Shown here one piece after another: positions 10,530-23,900 of a stretch of DNA of 64,000 bases. Each line of letters begins with the position of its first letter. Position 1 is the first letter of the stretch. The notes beneath the pieces are model-generated. The model was not told where the DNA came from. It saw only the letters and a program-made list of their open reading frames with translations, and searched no databases. Location: NCBI RefSeq assembly GCF_037975245.1, contig NC_092581.1, positions 14,535,303 through 14,599,302 of the forward strand, written 5' to 3'. Position numbers and translations under genes: made by a program. This stretch comes from Apostichopus japonicus. Lineage: Eukaryota; Echinodermata; Holothuroidea; Aspidochirotida; Stichopodidae.

Positions 10530-13500
10530 ATTTAATTTAATATACAACGATAGACTAACATTAGCATTTAGGAGAGCTGACGTCTTCGTCAAGTTAGACT
10601 TAAAGGAGCTTACCAGAGATTGATGAACAATTTAAAAGTGAATGTCTTGACAAACAGGAAAAGCAATATTGGAAAAATTACTAGCACAGTGTTCCTTCCT
10701 TTTATAGATATTTAATATAATCAATAATTTAATAGTCAGGAATTATAATTAATTTGATGATATATTTCTAAACAATTGGCGAAGTTAGATTGTTCCTACG
10801 CCATAATATACTTTGCTGAGTTTAAACACAATCCTCTAAATAAGAAGCTTTTTTTAACAGAGAAACGTATGAAATTATATTCTTTTTCGTGTTTGCACAA
10901 CTTACTCTATATGCCGTTGGACAATCAAACGGACATTTATCGGCTAAACGATGGAAACTTTATACCCAATGTTTGAAAATGTTTCACTGGTGTGGTTCAC
11001 AAAGAGAAAATGCGAATGGAATCAGAATAGAGAGTGCAAGAGGGTTCGTGACCCAGAAGTCGATGTGGTCAGAAGTGTCAGGTTTTTACAATCTTCTCTA
11101 ATAAACATATCTTATTATAGTTATAGATGTGTTGCTAAGTCGAGTCTTTATAACAATGGAATGGTGCGGCGGTTCGCGAATGCAACTATGGACGGCCGTT
11201 ACCGACAAAAAAAAAATACAAAACGCAAAATCAAATTTTTCCTTGAAATCTTACATAAATCGCGAAATCAATTCACTACCAGATCAAAACAAACTTATGA
11301 ACGCAAAATTAAAAATAAATTATCAAAACATCTATTATGGTAAAATTAAAATCTTTAACAACCAAAAGTTATGTTTCCAAATTATATATATATATATATA
11401 TACATATATTCCAAAATTAATAAGAAATTTCCCAAATCAAATTAACGTACGAGCCACTTACAAAAAGAGGGCGTTTGTTAAAAACAAATTTTTGCCAACG
11501 AGAAACTTTAATAAAACCTGCCGCGAGCCAATTTGCGAAATCAAAATAATAGAGGGCGTCATCACTTCTCTGATTTTAGTGATATGTCCAGTATACCCAC
11601 CTGAATCAGAATTGACTCACATCCATAAGTATCACTGCCAAGGCTTTACGTGTGGGATCTAATAACAAGAGGAAAGTTTAAATTAACTTAAAAGGAAGGC
11701 TCACCATAGTCTGCTCAGTTATAGACCAAATAATAAACTTGATAACGATACCTCTAACTTGGACATGGGGCTGTATCGTTTAGATGGTATAATTTCGAAG
11801 TGCGTATAGGAGAATGTCGGTGTCAGAAGTATTCAAACTAGCTAAGTTATCCCCTAACGTTAGACCTAACTAAACATAGCCTATATAGAGCCGAGAGATC
11901 AAATCCCGTTGAATGTCGGTTGATTCATAAACATTACAAAATAGGTGGACTGAAACGATTCAGTTTCAATGATAGGTCGTTCTCAAAAAGTTGATCATAT
12001 CAAACATGGCTTATTACCTCACATTGAACATACTTATATAACTATGATATGAACGAGACATTCACTGATATAAAATACATCTTGATAAGACACATTCACT
12101 GATATTAAATACATCATAATATTGTTATTCCATCATTCAATTTTCATTCAACCTATTCGTATAATGGTATAGTCGACTTTTGATCAACTGGCATTCAACT
12201 GCAGGACTTGATCCGTGCTGAGTACTTAGTTAAATATGCTAAGACAAGTTACAGTAGTTTGAATTTTGTTACTAACTTAGAATCCATACCATGCCCAGAT
12301 ATATATGCCGTTTACGGTTTCTGCTATTGCCCACACGAGACAAGGGCTTATTCCTTGGCCTATGTACGGCTTCGCTCCAGTGCCACATCGAATGAAAAAA
12401 AGGTTCGTGACGTCATAACTTACTACATTGCCAAGACGCCCACTGTTATTTGTGATTTCGCATATTTTCTGTTTGTAGCGCTGGTTATATTTATTGTAGT
12501 GCGCATGCGCGCTACAATATTGGCATGACTTGCCAATTGAACGATACCTACAAGACTGGACGTTGAAACTTCAAGTTTCATTAATCTCTGTACATTTGCA
12601 GTTTTAGAGGCTAGCTACGTAGGTAACTTATTTTGAGCCTGGCACGGCGCTCACAAGCGCCCTAACTTTGTACGTACTTACATATGACTATACTCCCTGA
12701 TGTCTTGTCCGCCCGAAATATAACACCATGAACAACCGAAAGAGTTTTTCCTAATACTGCAAGCACTCCACGCGCACTACAATGATACGTAGTTACAGGC
12801 GATTGCAGTTCTAGTTTATTTCTCGTTGACAAACATTTGTTTTTAACAGACGCCCTCTCTTATTTGAATATACCATCGAATGTTACTTTAAACAAAATCA
12901 CCTACTTTGCATATGCACATCCGCTATGTTTTATTACACATATACCCCCTAAGTTACCCCAGTCAGTATCCTGAAACCTTTCCTGCAAATTTCTGCATAG
13001 TCGTCTTACGTAGGCTAGTTGATGATCAGTAAATAGGGCAAGTGATTTGATAGACATGATGCACGTATATTCTGTATAGATTTATTGTATTTTATAACGT
13101 TTGAAGTTCTGGTTAACTTTATTCTTACACTTGAGCACTCTTTGGATTACCGTCAAAACGTCAAACGTCTGTGTTATTCTTTCAGTCTCAGCGCCCTTGA
13201 TGATGATAAATAATGAAATAATTGTATTTTTTCTCTGTTTCAAATCTTTGAATTTAGGAGATTATGAGCCAAGGTAAAATCCAAATACTTAGACCGACGT
13301 GACGCACATGGCATAATATCATTCCTTAACGTTACTATAGGGAAGTTATATTAATCAGTTGATATTAATTTTAGATTCATTTTGAACAGAATCAGATTGG
13401 TCGAGATTGGTTAATTCTCGGGTGTGGGGAGGAGGTTTTGGCTTAATTAACCCTTCAGATGCTGTTACACATGTTAGATGAATCGATGCATATATACTTA

Positions 13501-14021
13501 TACAAAACAAAATAGAGGGTTTAAAACTGAAATTCAATCTTGTATCCTACATACGAACGAAATTAAGTAACACCATAACCATTAAACAAGCATCAAATTT
13601 CTTTTTAGAACCAGGGCATTCCGATTTCTAACGACTTGCACTTTTACATCCAATCCGAACAAAGAAATGGTGCGTTATAAATAGCTATAAGCTTACTCCA
13701 TACTCAAGAGAGGGGAAAATGTTACAAACAAAGGGAAACATTTAACTAGTATAATTTAACGAATGATATACACCTTAACACAAATATGCATTGCCCAACA
13801 TTACAGAAAATGATTTACAATTGTCGACTGGATTAAGTGAATAAATGTTGACAAACTGCGAAGGTACTCACTAACTTAGCCGAATGGTACATTGTCTTTA
13901 CTCCATGCGTTCCTTAGAGTACAATTTATATTCGACGACCCAAGAATGGGAACTAATAACCAGACAGCAAACATGCAGTGCGGTTTCGATGATGCTACAT
14001 GAATAATCTTATATGAATGTT
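10530..14021. other. Gene-poor AT-rich stretch
   Basis: Small ORFs occur (10951-11343, 11129-11662, 12208-12528) but they overlap each other, contain TA runs and show no family motif. I do not call them genes. Otherwise I see no clear repeat. Confidence 0.45.
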
Positions 14022-14363
14022 CAGGGGCGGATCCAGGGGGGGCCCGGGGGGCCCGGGCCCCCCTTTTTGAAAATCCTGATTTTTTTTTTTTTTTTTTTTT
14101 TTTACCGCGTTCGAGGGAAAGTGCCCCATGCGTGATCAGTGGCGTAGCTACGGGGGGCCTGAAATTGCAGACATGAGGTACATGCTGCTTAGAATACTCG
14201 GGAAGTGCCGTTTCCGGCCATCTGGGGGGTTTGTAAAGCCAAAAATTTTCTTGTACGCTCCGCGCCAACCGACGATTGCGCTCCGCTTAGATAGTCTTAC
14301 GTTCAGGCGCGGCTGGACCAGTCAGACCCCCTCCCCCTGTCACAAATCCTGCATCCGCCCCTG
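14022..14363. mobile_element. TIR element with a second element nested inside
   Basis: The outer ends CAGGGGCGGATCCAGG and CCTGCATCCGCCCCTG are inverted repeats. A second, different end, CAGTGGCGTAGCTACGG, begins at 14137 and leads into the shared core block (14240-14294). The inner right end is missing. A T23 run at 14081-14103 and G/C runs are present. No transposase. I could not find a clean target duplication. Confidence 0.7.
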
Positions 14364-14648
14364 ATATGTCATTGAATATTCCACAAAACAACTTTTTATG
14401 TCCACGAAACTGTCGAAACATGATTTTCACTACTGGTAGAGATATAAAATATTGGGAATTCTGAATTTCCTGCAAACATGCGGCTGTGCCTGTTCAATAC
14501 TCACTACTGTATCGCCTTAAAAATTGATGAGTGGAAATAGTTTCTCCAGGACCGTATCGTATCGTGGGTATCGAGTGCGTCTGATATACGAACGTACGTA
14601 GTACGTACGTACGTACGTCTATGATGATATGCACTGTACTGTACTGAT

Positions 14649-14867
14649 AAAAACATAGGTGAATTTCGCTCCATGGGAGTGATCACTGAGCACATTCCGG
14701 TATAAGAGTGAATTTCCACTCCATTGGAGTAAATCTTAACTCCTAATAGAGTTATATTCACTCATATTAGGAGTGAGGGTTAACTCCAATAGAGTTAAAT
14801 TTTACTCTTAATTTGAAGTGCGCCGAGTGATCACTCCAATGGAATGAAATCCACTCATTTGTTTTTA
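14649..14867. mobile_element. MITE with long imperfect inverted ends
   Basis: The left arm (AAAAACATAGGTGAATTTCG, then CTCC.TGGGAGTGATCACT) is imperfectly inverted at 14828-14867 (AGTGATCACTCCAATGGAAT, then GAAATCCACTCATTTGTTTTT). The interior is a chain of short inverted words of the type ACTCC..GGAGT, so one strand could fold into a long hairpin. No ORF. Confidence 0.72.
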
Positions 14868-15199
14868 GAGTGTTGCTAGATACATGAAGAAGAAATTTAC
14901 ATACCAATACATGTTATCGGTCATCGATTGGCACAAAAAGCCAGATTCTGATGACAGCTACCTCAAGAAACCCAATAAATGGCCTAATAAGCACCGAGCC
15001 ATCAATGTGGACCATTACCGAAACATCGATGCGTGTTAGTCTTCCACCCCCTTCCTCTAATGCTATTTAAGTCCATATGTGGGCATATCCTGCAAATCTA
15101 CCGGTAGCCCACAGGGGTTTGAGTTGGGAGAAAGGCCTTGACAGCTTGAAACGACAAATGATGCCAACTTCCCTCAAGTTAAAAGTCTGGCTGAGTTGG

Positions 15200-15450
15200 C
15201 AAGGCCAGTCAGCATGAAAGAGAAAAAACTTTTTTTGCATTTCTGTCACCAAAGTTGCACATCTTTTTGGTTGCTATTTTGCCTCACAGGTGCCATCTCC
15301 TGCGATCTAGGGGGTGCTGAAATCTCAAATTTTCTCTGTACGCTCCGCGCCAACCAAGGTGGCGCTCCGCTTAGATAGTAAACTCCGCCCCCCACAAGAA
15401 AGAACAGCCCCCCATGGCCCCCCACTCAAAAAATCCTAGCTACGTCACTG
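15200..15450. mobile_element. Degenerate element carrying the shared core block
   Basis: The core (about 15317-15380) reads TGTACGCTCCGCGCCAACC, then GGTGGCGCTCCGCTTAGATA. The right end AATCCTAGCTACGTCACTG resembles the CTACGCCACTG ends of other elements here. The left end is not defined. A similar end, CCTGGATCCGCCACTG, appears at 15868-15884. Confidence 0.6.
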
Positions 15451-16224
15451 TGCGTGTAATTTTTTGTAAAATAAATTTGCAAAAAGAGTACACCATCATT
15501 CTGATAAAGTGAAGGTGAGAGGGGCACTCTGACTGCATCAATAGTATCCATCTGGAAGGGGGCATCCAAGATGAAATGGCCTGGAGTAGCCTGGTAAAAA
15601 GTAGTTTGCATCACCACCTACTCCCCAAAGACGTAAATCCCAGCTCATTGCTCGAAATTGCAAATATATGCCCGGCAAACCATGAATACATGATTTATTG
15701 GAAATAAATTTTACTCCAAACTTTCACGAAAAGTAGCACCAGATTGCACCGAGGACCTCCATATTTTGTGAAATTTTCCCAAAGGGGAGGGGGCACCCAC
15801 TCCCCTTAGACCCCTCCCCCAGGACGACGATTAGGCATTTCCCATCTGGGCCCCCCCTTCGGCGAAATCCTGGATCCGCCACTGAATGTGACACACTAAA
15901 GGCTATAGGGTATAATTAGGATGAACAACATACTTCAATCTATAGGAAGTACAGCAACAACGTACTGGACACATTGTCTGTCCTTTACCTCTCCCATAAT
16001 TATTGATCTATGTGATGAATATGCTGAGCAAGTTTCCCAAACAGCTCAGAAATAATCTTATTACAGTTGCGAGATAAATATCAGATTTAATCTTCCTTCC
16101 CACAAAAGGCTGAAGATTTGATCAAGTCATTAATCCACATAAACTTCTTTTTTTGTTGTTGTAATGGAGACAGGCTTGCGAATACTTACACTAAAATATT
16201 GTTCCTAGTGATAGCAGTGGTTTC

Positions 16225-16543
16225 TACGAAGCTCTAGAGAGGACATGGTAAATTTGTTTTTTTTAATTACGTACGAACGTATTAATAATAAGTAGGTACG
16301 TAATAATTATTACGAACTTAACGTAATAATACTACGTACGTACATAACAATATCACGTATGTACGTACGTTATATTTATAACGTACGTACGTGATATGTA
16401 TTGCGTACGTACGTGATAATTACTACGTACGTTCGTAATAATGATCACGTAGACGTACGTGATAATATTACGTATACGTACGTAGTATTATTACGTATAC
16501 GTATTTACATTATTTTTTCCCCATGTCTTCTCTAGAGCTTCGT
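16225..16543. mobile_element. Palindromic MITE with ACGTACGT-rich interior
   Basis: The ends are inverted: TACGAAGCTCTAGAGAGGAC at the left and GTCTTCTCTAGAGCTTCG at the right. The 240-bp interior (about 16268-16508) is built almost only from ACGTACGT, TACGTACG and AATAATATT words, which are themselves palindromic. A shorter relative lies at 18822-18911. The flanks suggest a short duplication (TGGTT), not certain. Confidence 0.8.
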
Positions 16544-18072
16544 TGGTTACAGTGTAAACAATGTTAACATTTTACCTTGTAAATATGAAAAAGAAAGTAA
16601 AGTGTTTTAAATCTTAGTGGCCCTATGACGTCACATATTTACAAAAGAGTCAGCTCCCTGACACGTCTTTTAAACTATAGTACATCTCCCAAACAGGGCA
16701 AGATTTTCTTTGCCTGTATGGGGATGATGTTCTTTACAGAGTTCCCTGTCACCTAAGCTAAAGGATATGGATGGGTTTGTAACTTTTTATCCTCTAACCA
16801 AACCGTGTTATAATGAGATATGTGCTATTTAATGGTATTACGTGTTATTATGAGATGACTCGACGGATATGAATACATGTAACAGTCTCTCTCTTCCTAT
16901 GACAGGTCTTATAGAGATTATTGTAGCTGGGGTTCACCAAACAGTGACCTTGTGAGTACAAAATAAATAAACCTTGCACTGTTTACATAAGATAGCTCTT
17001 TATTGTGTTGTATACCTAATGGTTATAACGATTGAACTTGGCCTGTGGTATAGTCAGATAGGCTGTATCTGTTCTCTTTGTTCATTACTCTGCATTGACA
17101 ATAAAACTGTGCCTATACTTACTTGCTTTATCGTCTGTTAACCTATATACGTGTTATCTCCTTATTATCCATGCACAAAAACTAGTTCATAGTTTCCAGG
17201 CTTCTAGACTTTTCAAAAGTGACGTAGATAAGGTTACAGGGGTACAGTTCAATAGTGTGAGCTGGGAACCTCCACCGGGGCTTATGTTCATTTAAATTGC
17301 CCAAATTGACGCAAAGCCATATATGTGTCAAATTAAAAAGAAATTATACATACGGACAGTTAACTTGTCAGACTTTAGAAATACAAATGTTTGTGAAATT
17401 AGTGGACCATGACATAGTCATTCAATTAGTCATACAACCCCCCCCCCCCCAAAAAAAAAAAACATGAATGAAGTTTGTGTTCCGTTGGCTATACAATTTT
17501 GAACGACCTTGGACCCCCTAGATATCGGGGCCCTAGTTAACAGGCTAATGTGGTTAAGATCATGTGTAATACATGTTATCTTTCCAAGGGAATCGTGGCA
17601 CTGCACTAGACATCTTCGGAAGTCTTCGTTAATTCATGTTACGTAGGAAGATGATTTCTGGTGGACAGGAGCCCTGACCTAATCCATCCGTGCCCATTAT
17701 CCAAGTATGCTAAATAACACCATGAGTTATAGTCCTCTTGGCATCCTCTTGGGGGAGGGAGGCGGGGGGGGGGGAGAGGAGACTAAGTATCCCATTATGA
17801 TAGACAAGATGCAGAGGGAGGAGTTGTTGTGAAATGAATCAGTTAAGTGAACTTGATGCATCACCACTATGATCACACAATCGCTATCCTAAAGTAAAGG
17901 GAGGCAGGGACTGACGGGGTATCATGTCGATGAAATAATGGTTTAGTTCTTCGTGCCCGGCTAGAATCTTTATAAGCTATAAGTTACAATACGCTAATTA
18001 TCATAGGTATATGCATTCATGTTTCCCAAATGGATATGTTCCCCAATATTTTCCCAATGGCTATTAGCCGTA
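16544..18072. other. Intergenic stretch without recognised genes
   Basis: C10A11 (about 17440-17461) and G-rich (17761-17774) runs occur. I see no gene. Confidence 0.4.
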
Positions 18073-18210
18073 GGATTGTTAGCTCAGTGGTTAACGCCGT
18101 TGCCTTTCAATCATAAGTTCCCGAAATCGAGTCACTCCAAGATTAATGTATATCGTTTCTTCGCGAGTTCCTGCTTGCAGGAGGATCTAAAATACATACA
18201 TACATACATA
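18073..18210 (+). mobile_element. tRNA-derived SINE, internally deleted copy
   Basis: The head GGATTGTTAGCTCAGTGG, then TTAACGCCGTTGCC, ends CGAGTCACTCCA and matches the fuller copy at 22763-23000. The internal 80-90 bp after the head is missing; the tail 'aggatctaaaatacatac' with (ATAC)n is present. Confidence 0.8.
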
Positions 18211-18821
18211 TTCCCTCTCATATATGCTGTGAGTATGTACAGAGTAAGGTATAACCCCGTGTGTAGGCTTGACTCTAAATTTCTATCATGAAGGCCACAT
18301 GGGAGTACGGCAAGTTGTGTTTCTCTGGCTTCTAAGTCTTTGTAAAACATGCCGTAAAGAAAAAGAATTCTCCCAAGCCTTCGCCGAAGTTAAATTTTCG
18401 TACTTATTCTTCAAATATACCGGGGAATTGGTCAACACCATTATGTTTGCCATAGCAAATAACAGACCAGACGGTTTTGACCAGACTGTGACGTGTCGAT
18501 AAACAAATAAATATTTGAACTATTGAGACCTGTCAATAGCCTTCTTGACCATTAACTGTCAACTTTATTATCAATTCGGTCGTATTTTCGCCGAGATGGG
18601 GTGAGGGATCGAGTCATGGGAATCAAGTAAAAGATAAATATAGATTTTGGCAAAGTTAACGTTACTCGATTCCACCGCTCGGATTTACAAAGTAATGAAT
18701 TGCGATGTATATACCTTTGTAGTATTAGAATCCTGTTGAACATGGGACAGAAATCGACAATCTGACCAATGCGTTGACCTTCATTCAATGGAATTTAAAT
18801 GGTCACCTGACACTGGATTAG

Positions 18822-18911
18822 TACGAAGCTCTATTACGTACGTACATAGTAAATATTACGTACGTACGTAATAAAATGATTTTTTTCTCTTGTCCTCTCT
18901 AGAGCTTCGTA
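18822..18911. mobile_element. Short member of the ACGTACGT MITE family
   Basis: The ends TACGAAGCTCTA and TAGAGCTTCGTA are perfect inverted repeats. The right arm CTTGTCCTCTCTAGAGCTTC matches the larger copy at 16225-16543 and the interior is again TACGTACG-rich. GATTAG stands immediately outside both ends, a possible target duplication. Confidence 0.78.
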
Positions 18912-19386
18912 GATTAGAAATCAGTCCCAGATAAGAAGTAGTACAAAACGCAAACTTTATGCTTTGTTTGAGTCGATTACTGTGAGGACGGTTTGACCAA
19001 AGATCAGTCTTCGACAGTCAAACAATGTCCAAAAGAAAGATAAAAAACCTTGATGGTGGTGTGGCGTTCTGATTACTATGTTTGTTCTGTAACCAAACCG
19101 GTATAATTCTTTGAACCAATTTGGTGTTATCACAAAGCTATACATATTGTGACTAAATATAAAATAGTATATCTATAAATACACCCGACAGGACAAACAG
19201 AGAAACGAACGGTGAGTTAAAAGTTCCATGCGTGGATGTAGCTTCTAAAAGGTATCAATGCCGTTCTAAAAGAGCGAAACAAATAGTGTTCTAACAACAA
19301 TCAATTTTCCGCAATCAGCTTAGCAATAAGCAAGAAAAGGAAATCATTTCCAATTAAACGATCCTAGCTACCCATAATACCGTAAC

Positions 19387-19680
19387 CAAGGGCGTAGGAA
19401 CCGGGGGGGGGGGGTGCTGGGGGAGAGCCAGTCAGAAAACCCCTTTTTCATTTCCAAATGAGAAAAAAATCTCATTTGGAGCACCAAATTGCATCTAAGG
19501 CCAAGTGAAAATGCAAAATTATTTACAAAATGGAGTGGGTGTTGAAGTGTGCTATATTGCACCAAATTGCATCTGAGGCCACCTGGAAATGCAAGGGGAC
19601 ACCCCGTCCCCTTAGACCCCTCCCTCATGCCGGCCATCAGTCTTCAGCCCCCCACTCAAAAGTACCTTCCTACGCCACTG
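19387..19680. mobile_element. hAT-like non-autonomous element, 8-bp target duplication
   Basis: It starts CAAGGGCGTAGGAACCGGGG and ends ACCTTCCTACGCCACTG. ACCGTAAC flanks both sides (19379-19386 and 19681-19688), a perfect 8-bp duplication. The interior matches the element at 49595-49967 closely, for example 'gcaccaaattgcatctaagg'. No ORF. Confidence 0.9.
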
Positions 19681-20971
19681 ACCGTAACACTGCAATGTTT
19701 GGGAGGGAGACGCAGCTCCGGGGTTGGGGGGGGGGTGGGGTGGGGGAGATGAGACGAGATAAAATGGAGGCCTAAAGTGGTTGCTGTCTCCAGTCGTTTG
19801 GTTACGCATTTTGCGAGGGTTGTATATGCATGATACGTTTTCAAGGTACATGTACTGGTAGAAGTAACAACTGTTGGAGACCATTTAACTCACTCTCACT
19901 CAAATATTCAAGTAAGAACATAAAGTACAACAATGTAATAGTTTAAATGAACTTAATACTTGATGAGACAATTAATGCATCCATGCGAGACCAAATAGGG
20001 TGCAATATTGGGGTGGCGTGGGTGGGTTGATGCAAGGTTCGTAGCTATACCCCTTAACAAAAATCGGACTTGGTTCCAAGTGGGCAACGCGTTCAAAAAT
20101 AACAATCTGTAGTACACAAATGTGTATTGAAAGAATGCTAACGATAGCATCATTTTGCATCTAAGCCCGCTTACCCAAAGAAAATATTCTCCCTTAGGCC
20201 CTTCCTAACGACAGCCAATATAATATGAACCCCTCAAAATCTGTAGCGCTGGCAACGGGCCTGGGGGAGGGGGAGGGGGGGGGGCACAAACCTCGAGGGA
20301 GAGTGGGACATGTGATCTGGATTTGAGGAGACAAAACAGAAATATGCTTCAAAACCTTCCGAGAAAATGGATCATTTTTATTCTTTCTCCTTACCACAAT
20401 TTTAATAACAAAATGATAAAGGCTATGTTTTCATTTGTTTATAAGAACTGGCCAATTAATCCCCCAGAATAAAAAAGTCTGGCATGCAGAATATGTACAG
20501 GAAGAATGAATATTCCTTAGTGTATAGGACATAAATATATAACATGTAATAGCCGTACAATCTAAACAATCGAAACTGCTGCAAGATTATTTGAAAAGTT
20601 CCCCAAATCGCACCATTTTAGATCTAAGGGCCCCTCCATATTACCACAATGTTTGAAAGAGTATAGGGCTGTCATCCCTCCGCGGGACGAATTAACATCT
20701 TAGCCCACCAACCCACCCCACCAGTACCAACAAAAAAGTTGGTTGTGCCCTCTGTCACAAATAGACGGTACGTTATGTTAAGATGCATATTAATTGTAAT
20801 AATCAAACCTCGTGTTATTCTCCATACTGACTGGTTTCAATAACCATATTCGTACAAGTTAAAAGCAAAATTGATTGAAAGAACGTTTTAATTTGGCAGT
20901 AAAAAGGAAATGAAGTCATATTTCGGTGCCCACTGGCCGAGCCATGCATGTAGACGCCATCTTTGATAAAC

Positions 20972-23900
20972 TTAACAGTAACGACTGGATCCCACACCTC
21001 CAGCACAAGTAATACTCTCGCCATTAATAAACGTCGAGTCCTCGGATAAAAGAAAGGCCACTAAACTACCAACCTCGGATGGTTTTCCAAGTCTGTAAAC
21101 AAAAATATGTAACAAAATTGTGACCTGCTTGTGACCTGCAAATAATATCAGCGTTTCATGAAGAAATGGAAAGAAAAAGGAATATGTTTGATGAATTTTC
21201 ATTACTTATTTAGGAAAATCACCCCAGTCTCTATATAGTATTAGGTTAGCTTTGATATACAAAGAGTATACATATTAACATCAAACCCGTTCAAGCTATA
21301 CTCCGGGATGAATAACCGACCAAAGACTGATCCAATAATCGCAGTTAAGTAATTTACCTTGAAGCTTTTGGGTCTATACTCATCTTCTTTAGATGACCTT
21401 GGTACGCTGCGTCCGACACACCCTGTACGAGATAACAAATAAAGTTATAGGCACCCACCACCATGGTAAAATTGCCAAAATAAATATATTATTAAAGTCA
21501 TGGGGCTCGTAACTTTTCTGTAATGGGTTATATAAGCGATTGATTACGCCTGATAGTGTACATCAAGTAATTTCTTTTAACACCGCCCTAAACTAGTTTA
21601 ACTAAGGAATGACTTATTGTTAGTTCTGATTATAATCATGTCGGGATTCATTTTTCTACTGAAATAATAATCCCATTCATTTCAGAAGACTGCAAACTTG
21701 TACGTTAAAGCTGTACAGCTGCACAATCTGTGCATGGTACGTAGATGTTCGATTTCAATCGCACAGATTGCTGCTCAACCAGTACTGCATACTCTCCTAA
21801 CCCCCCTCCCACTCACCCTTCACCCAATGCCCTCCAAACGTCTCCATATGTCTATACCCGCGTGTTCCAATTCTTAGGCGTTCACTTCACTATATAGGTT
21901 CAAACACATTTTAATTATTTATCTTGTTAACCGTATCTTGTTAACCGTACATGGGGAGAATTAGGTGATTCCATTAAAATGTTTGCATTTTTAAAAATCT
22001 TACTCCTTTTAGGAAATTGGTGTCAATCAACCCTGGCAACACGCAGTTGATTCTCACATTTTTGGCAAAGCTATCCCGAGATACGTGGTATACCATAGCC
22101 GCTTGGGTGAACTTAGATACTGCATAAAGTTGGAGGTTCTACAAAAAAACAAAAGAAAATGGGGAAGAAAGAAAAGCAACTCATATAAAAGCTCGTGGGA
22201 GGACATAAACGTATTAAAAGAAATAATTCAAACTAACATAATATACAACAAATATATAGCAATACAAAGCAATATATGATAATACATGTATGAAAGATGA
22301 AAATGGCTTACTACGCATGGAGTGGGGCGGGGGGATGGATTTACATAGATGGGGGAAACGGATTTATATTGGGGGAGAACGGATTGATCTAAAGGGGGGG
22401 GGGGTGGCCGATGGACTTAGGGAGGAGAACGGATTTACATAGGTAGGTGAGGGGGGGGGGGTGTGGCGGAACGGATTGTTATAAACCACTGGAGATGAAA
22501 CGTTTATAAGTAATTTTAAGTGCGTGCATTTCGCATCAGGGTTCACTTATCGTACATTTGCATCTCAACCTAAATTCGGATGATTGCCTGCTCCTCTCAC
22601 ACAACCGTTTCCTATATATTTTATATATTGATATACTAACTAGCATATGGTGTTCGTAACGATTGTGGTTAAGTGGTTCACCGGAGGTAACACACCATCC
22701 CTATTCCACCTTCGAACCTTGCAATATAATTTATAATAACATTTAAAAAAATTAAAATAGAAGGAGTGTTAGCTCAATGGTTAACGCCGGTGCCTTTCAA
22801 TCATAAGGTCCCGCGTTCGAGTCACTCCAAAATTAATGTATGTCGTCTAGTTACAGAGTTGTTGACAATTCATAATCATGGACGTTAAATATGAATCTAA
22901 GAGACTGACTTCGGTCAGCTTGCGGCTTTGATAAGCCAATGATGGCTTCTTCGCGAGTTCCTACTTGCATGAGGATCTAAAATATATACATACATACATA
23001 ATATAATTCATTGATTGTACTCTTTGGAAGACATGCTTTCCAAGTGACGAAGCAAAACATCCAAAATACGATTACCTTTCCTCTGATTCATGTTATACTT
23101 ACTTTGCCTAGGGTACCGATGCCATAATCGCATGCGATTGCAGTTGAATTGGTTACTATGCTGCCCCTACTTTGAGAATAAATTTAAAAAGAACAAATAT
23201 CTCACTTCAACACAAATGCCAATTAATTTAATGTTACTACATCTTAAACAAAATAGTCCATAACAGACAAAACTGCATGCTTCTTTTGAAGATTAATAAC
23301 ATTTCTATGTTGTAAATTGCAAAGAATAATTATAAGGTACAATTTTAATTATATTCTTTATCTGACGTCACATCTGATGACGGTTGATCGGTATCTAATG
23401 ACACCTGATAACTTAAGTTAATATATATGGTGTACTTGTTCATACCGTGTTCTTTTACCCTAATAATATTAACGACAAAAACCTCGTGACAAGCAAACCG
23501 TGTGGCACTCTACTTTTCAACCCGATGAATTGTGCTACACCTATTAAAAAAGGACGTTATAGCGGAATTTGGGAACGTATACCATTAGGACATTATTTGT
23601 AGACATAAAATTTGCAGTTTACACACAGTACAATTACCATTGATCGGTTCTGCGAAAAATGTCAGAAAACCATTCCGCAACATGACTGGAAAATTATGTG
23701 TTTGCATGATTAATTTATTAATTAATATATATATTAATTGTCTAACAACCTACCCGCGTTTTTCTAAAAAGGGTACCAACTCTTGTATAAAAAGGAAATT
23801 TTCCTTAACGTTGACATCAAAAGTCTATGGAGGAATGAACGACATTTAAAGTTGGTTAATCTTTGTAATATGCATATATATATATAGGTTATGTATGTTG

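Noticed and set aside
11129-11662. 177-codon ORF
   Set aside because: It is Lys/Asn/Ile-rich through AT-rich DNA with a TA run, overlaps other frames, and shows no family motif.
22763-22830. Functional tRNA gene
   Set aside because: The cloverleaf head is tRNA-like, but it is fused to a body and (ATAC)n tail shared with a second copy, so it is a SINE.
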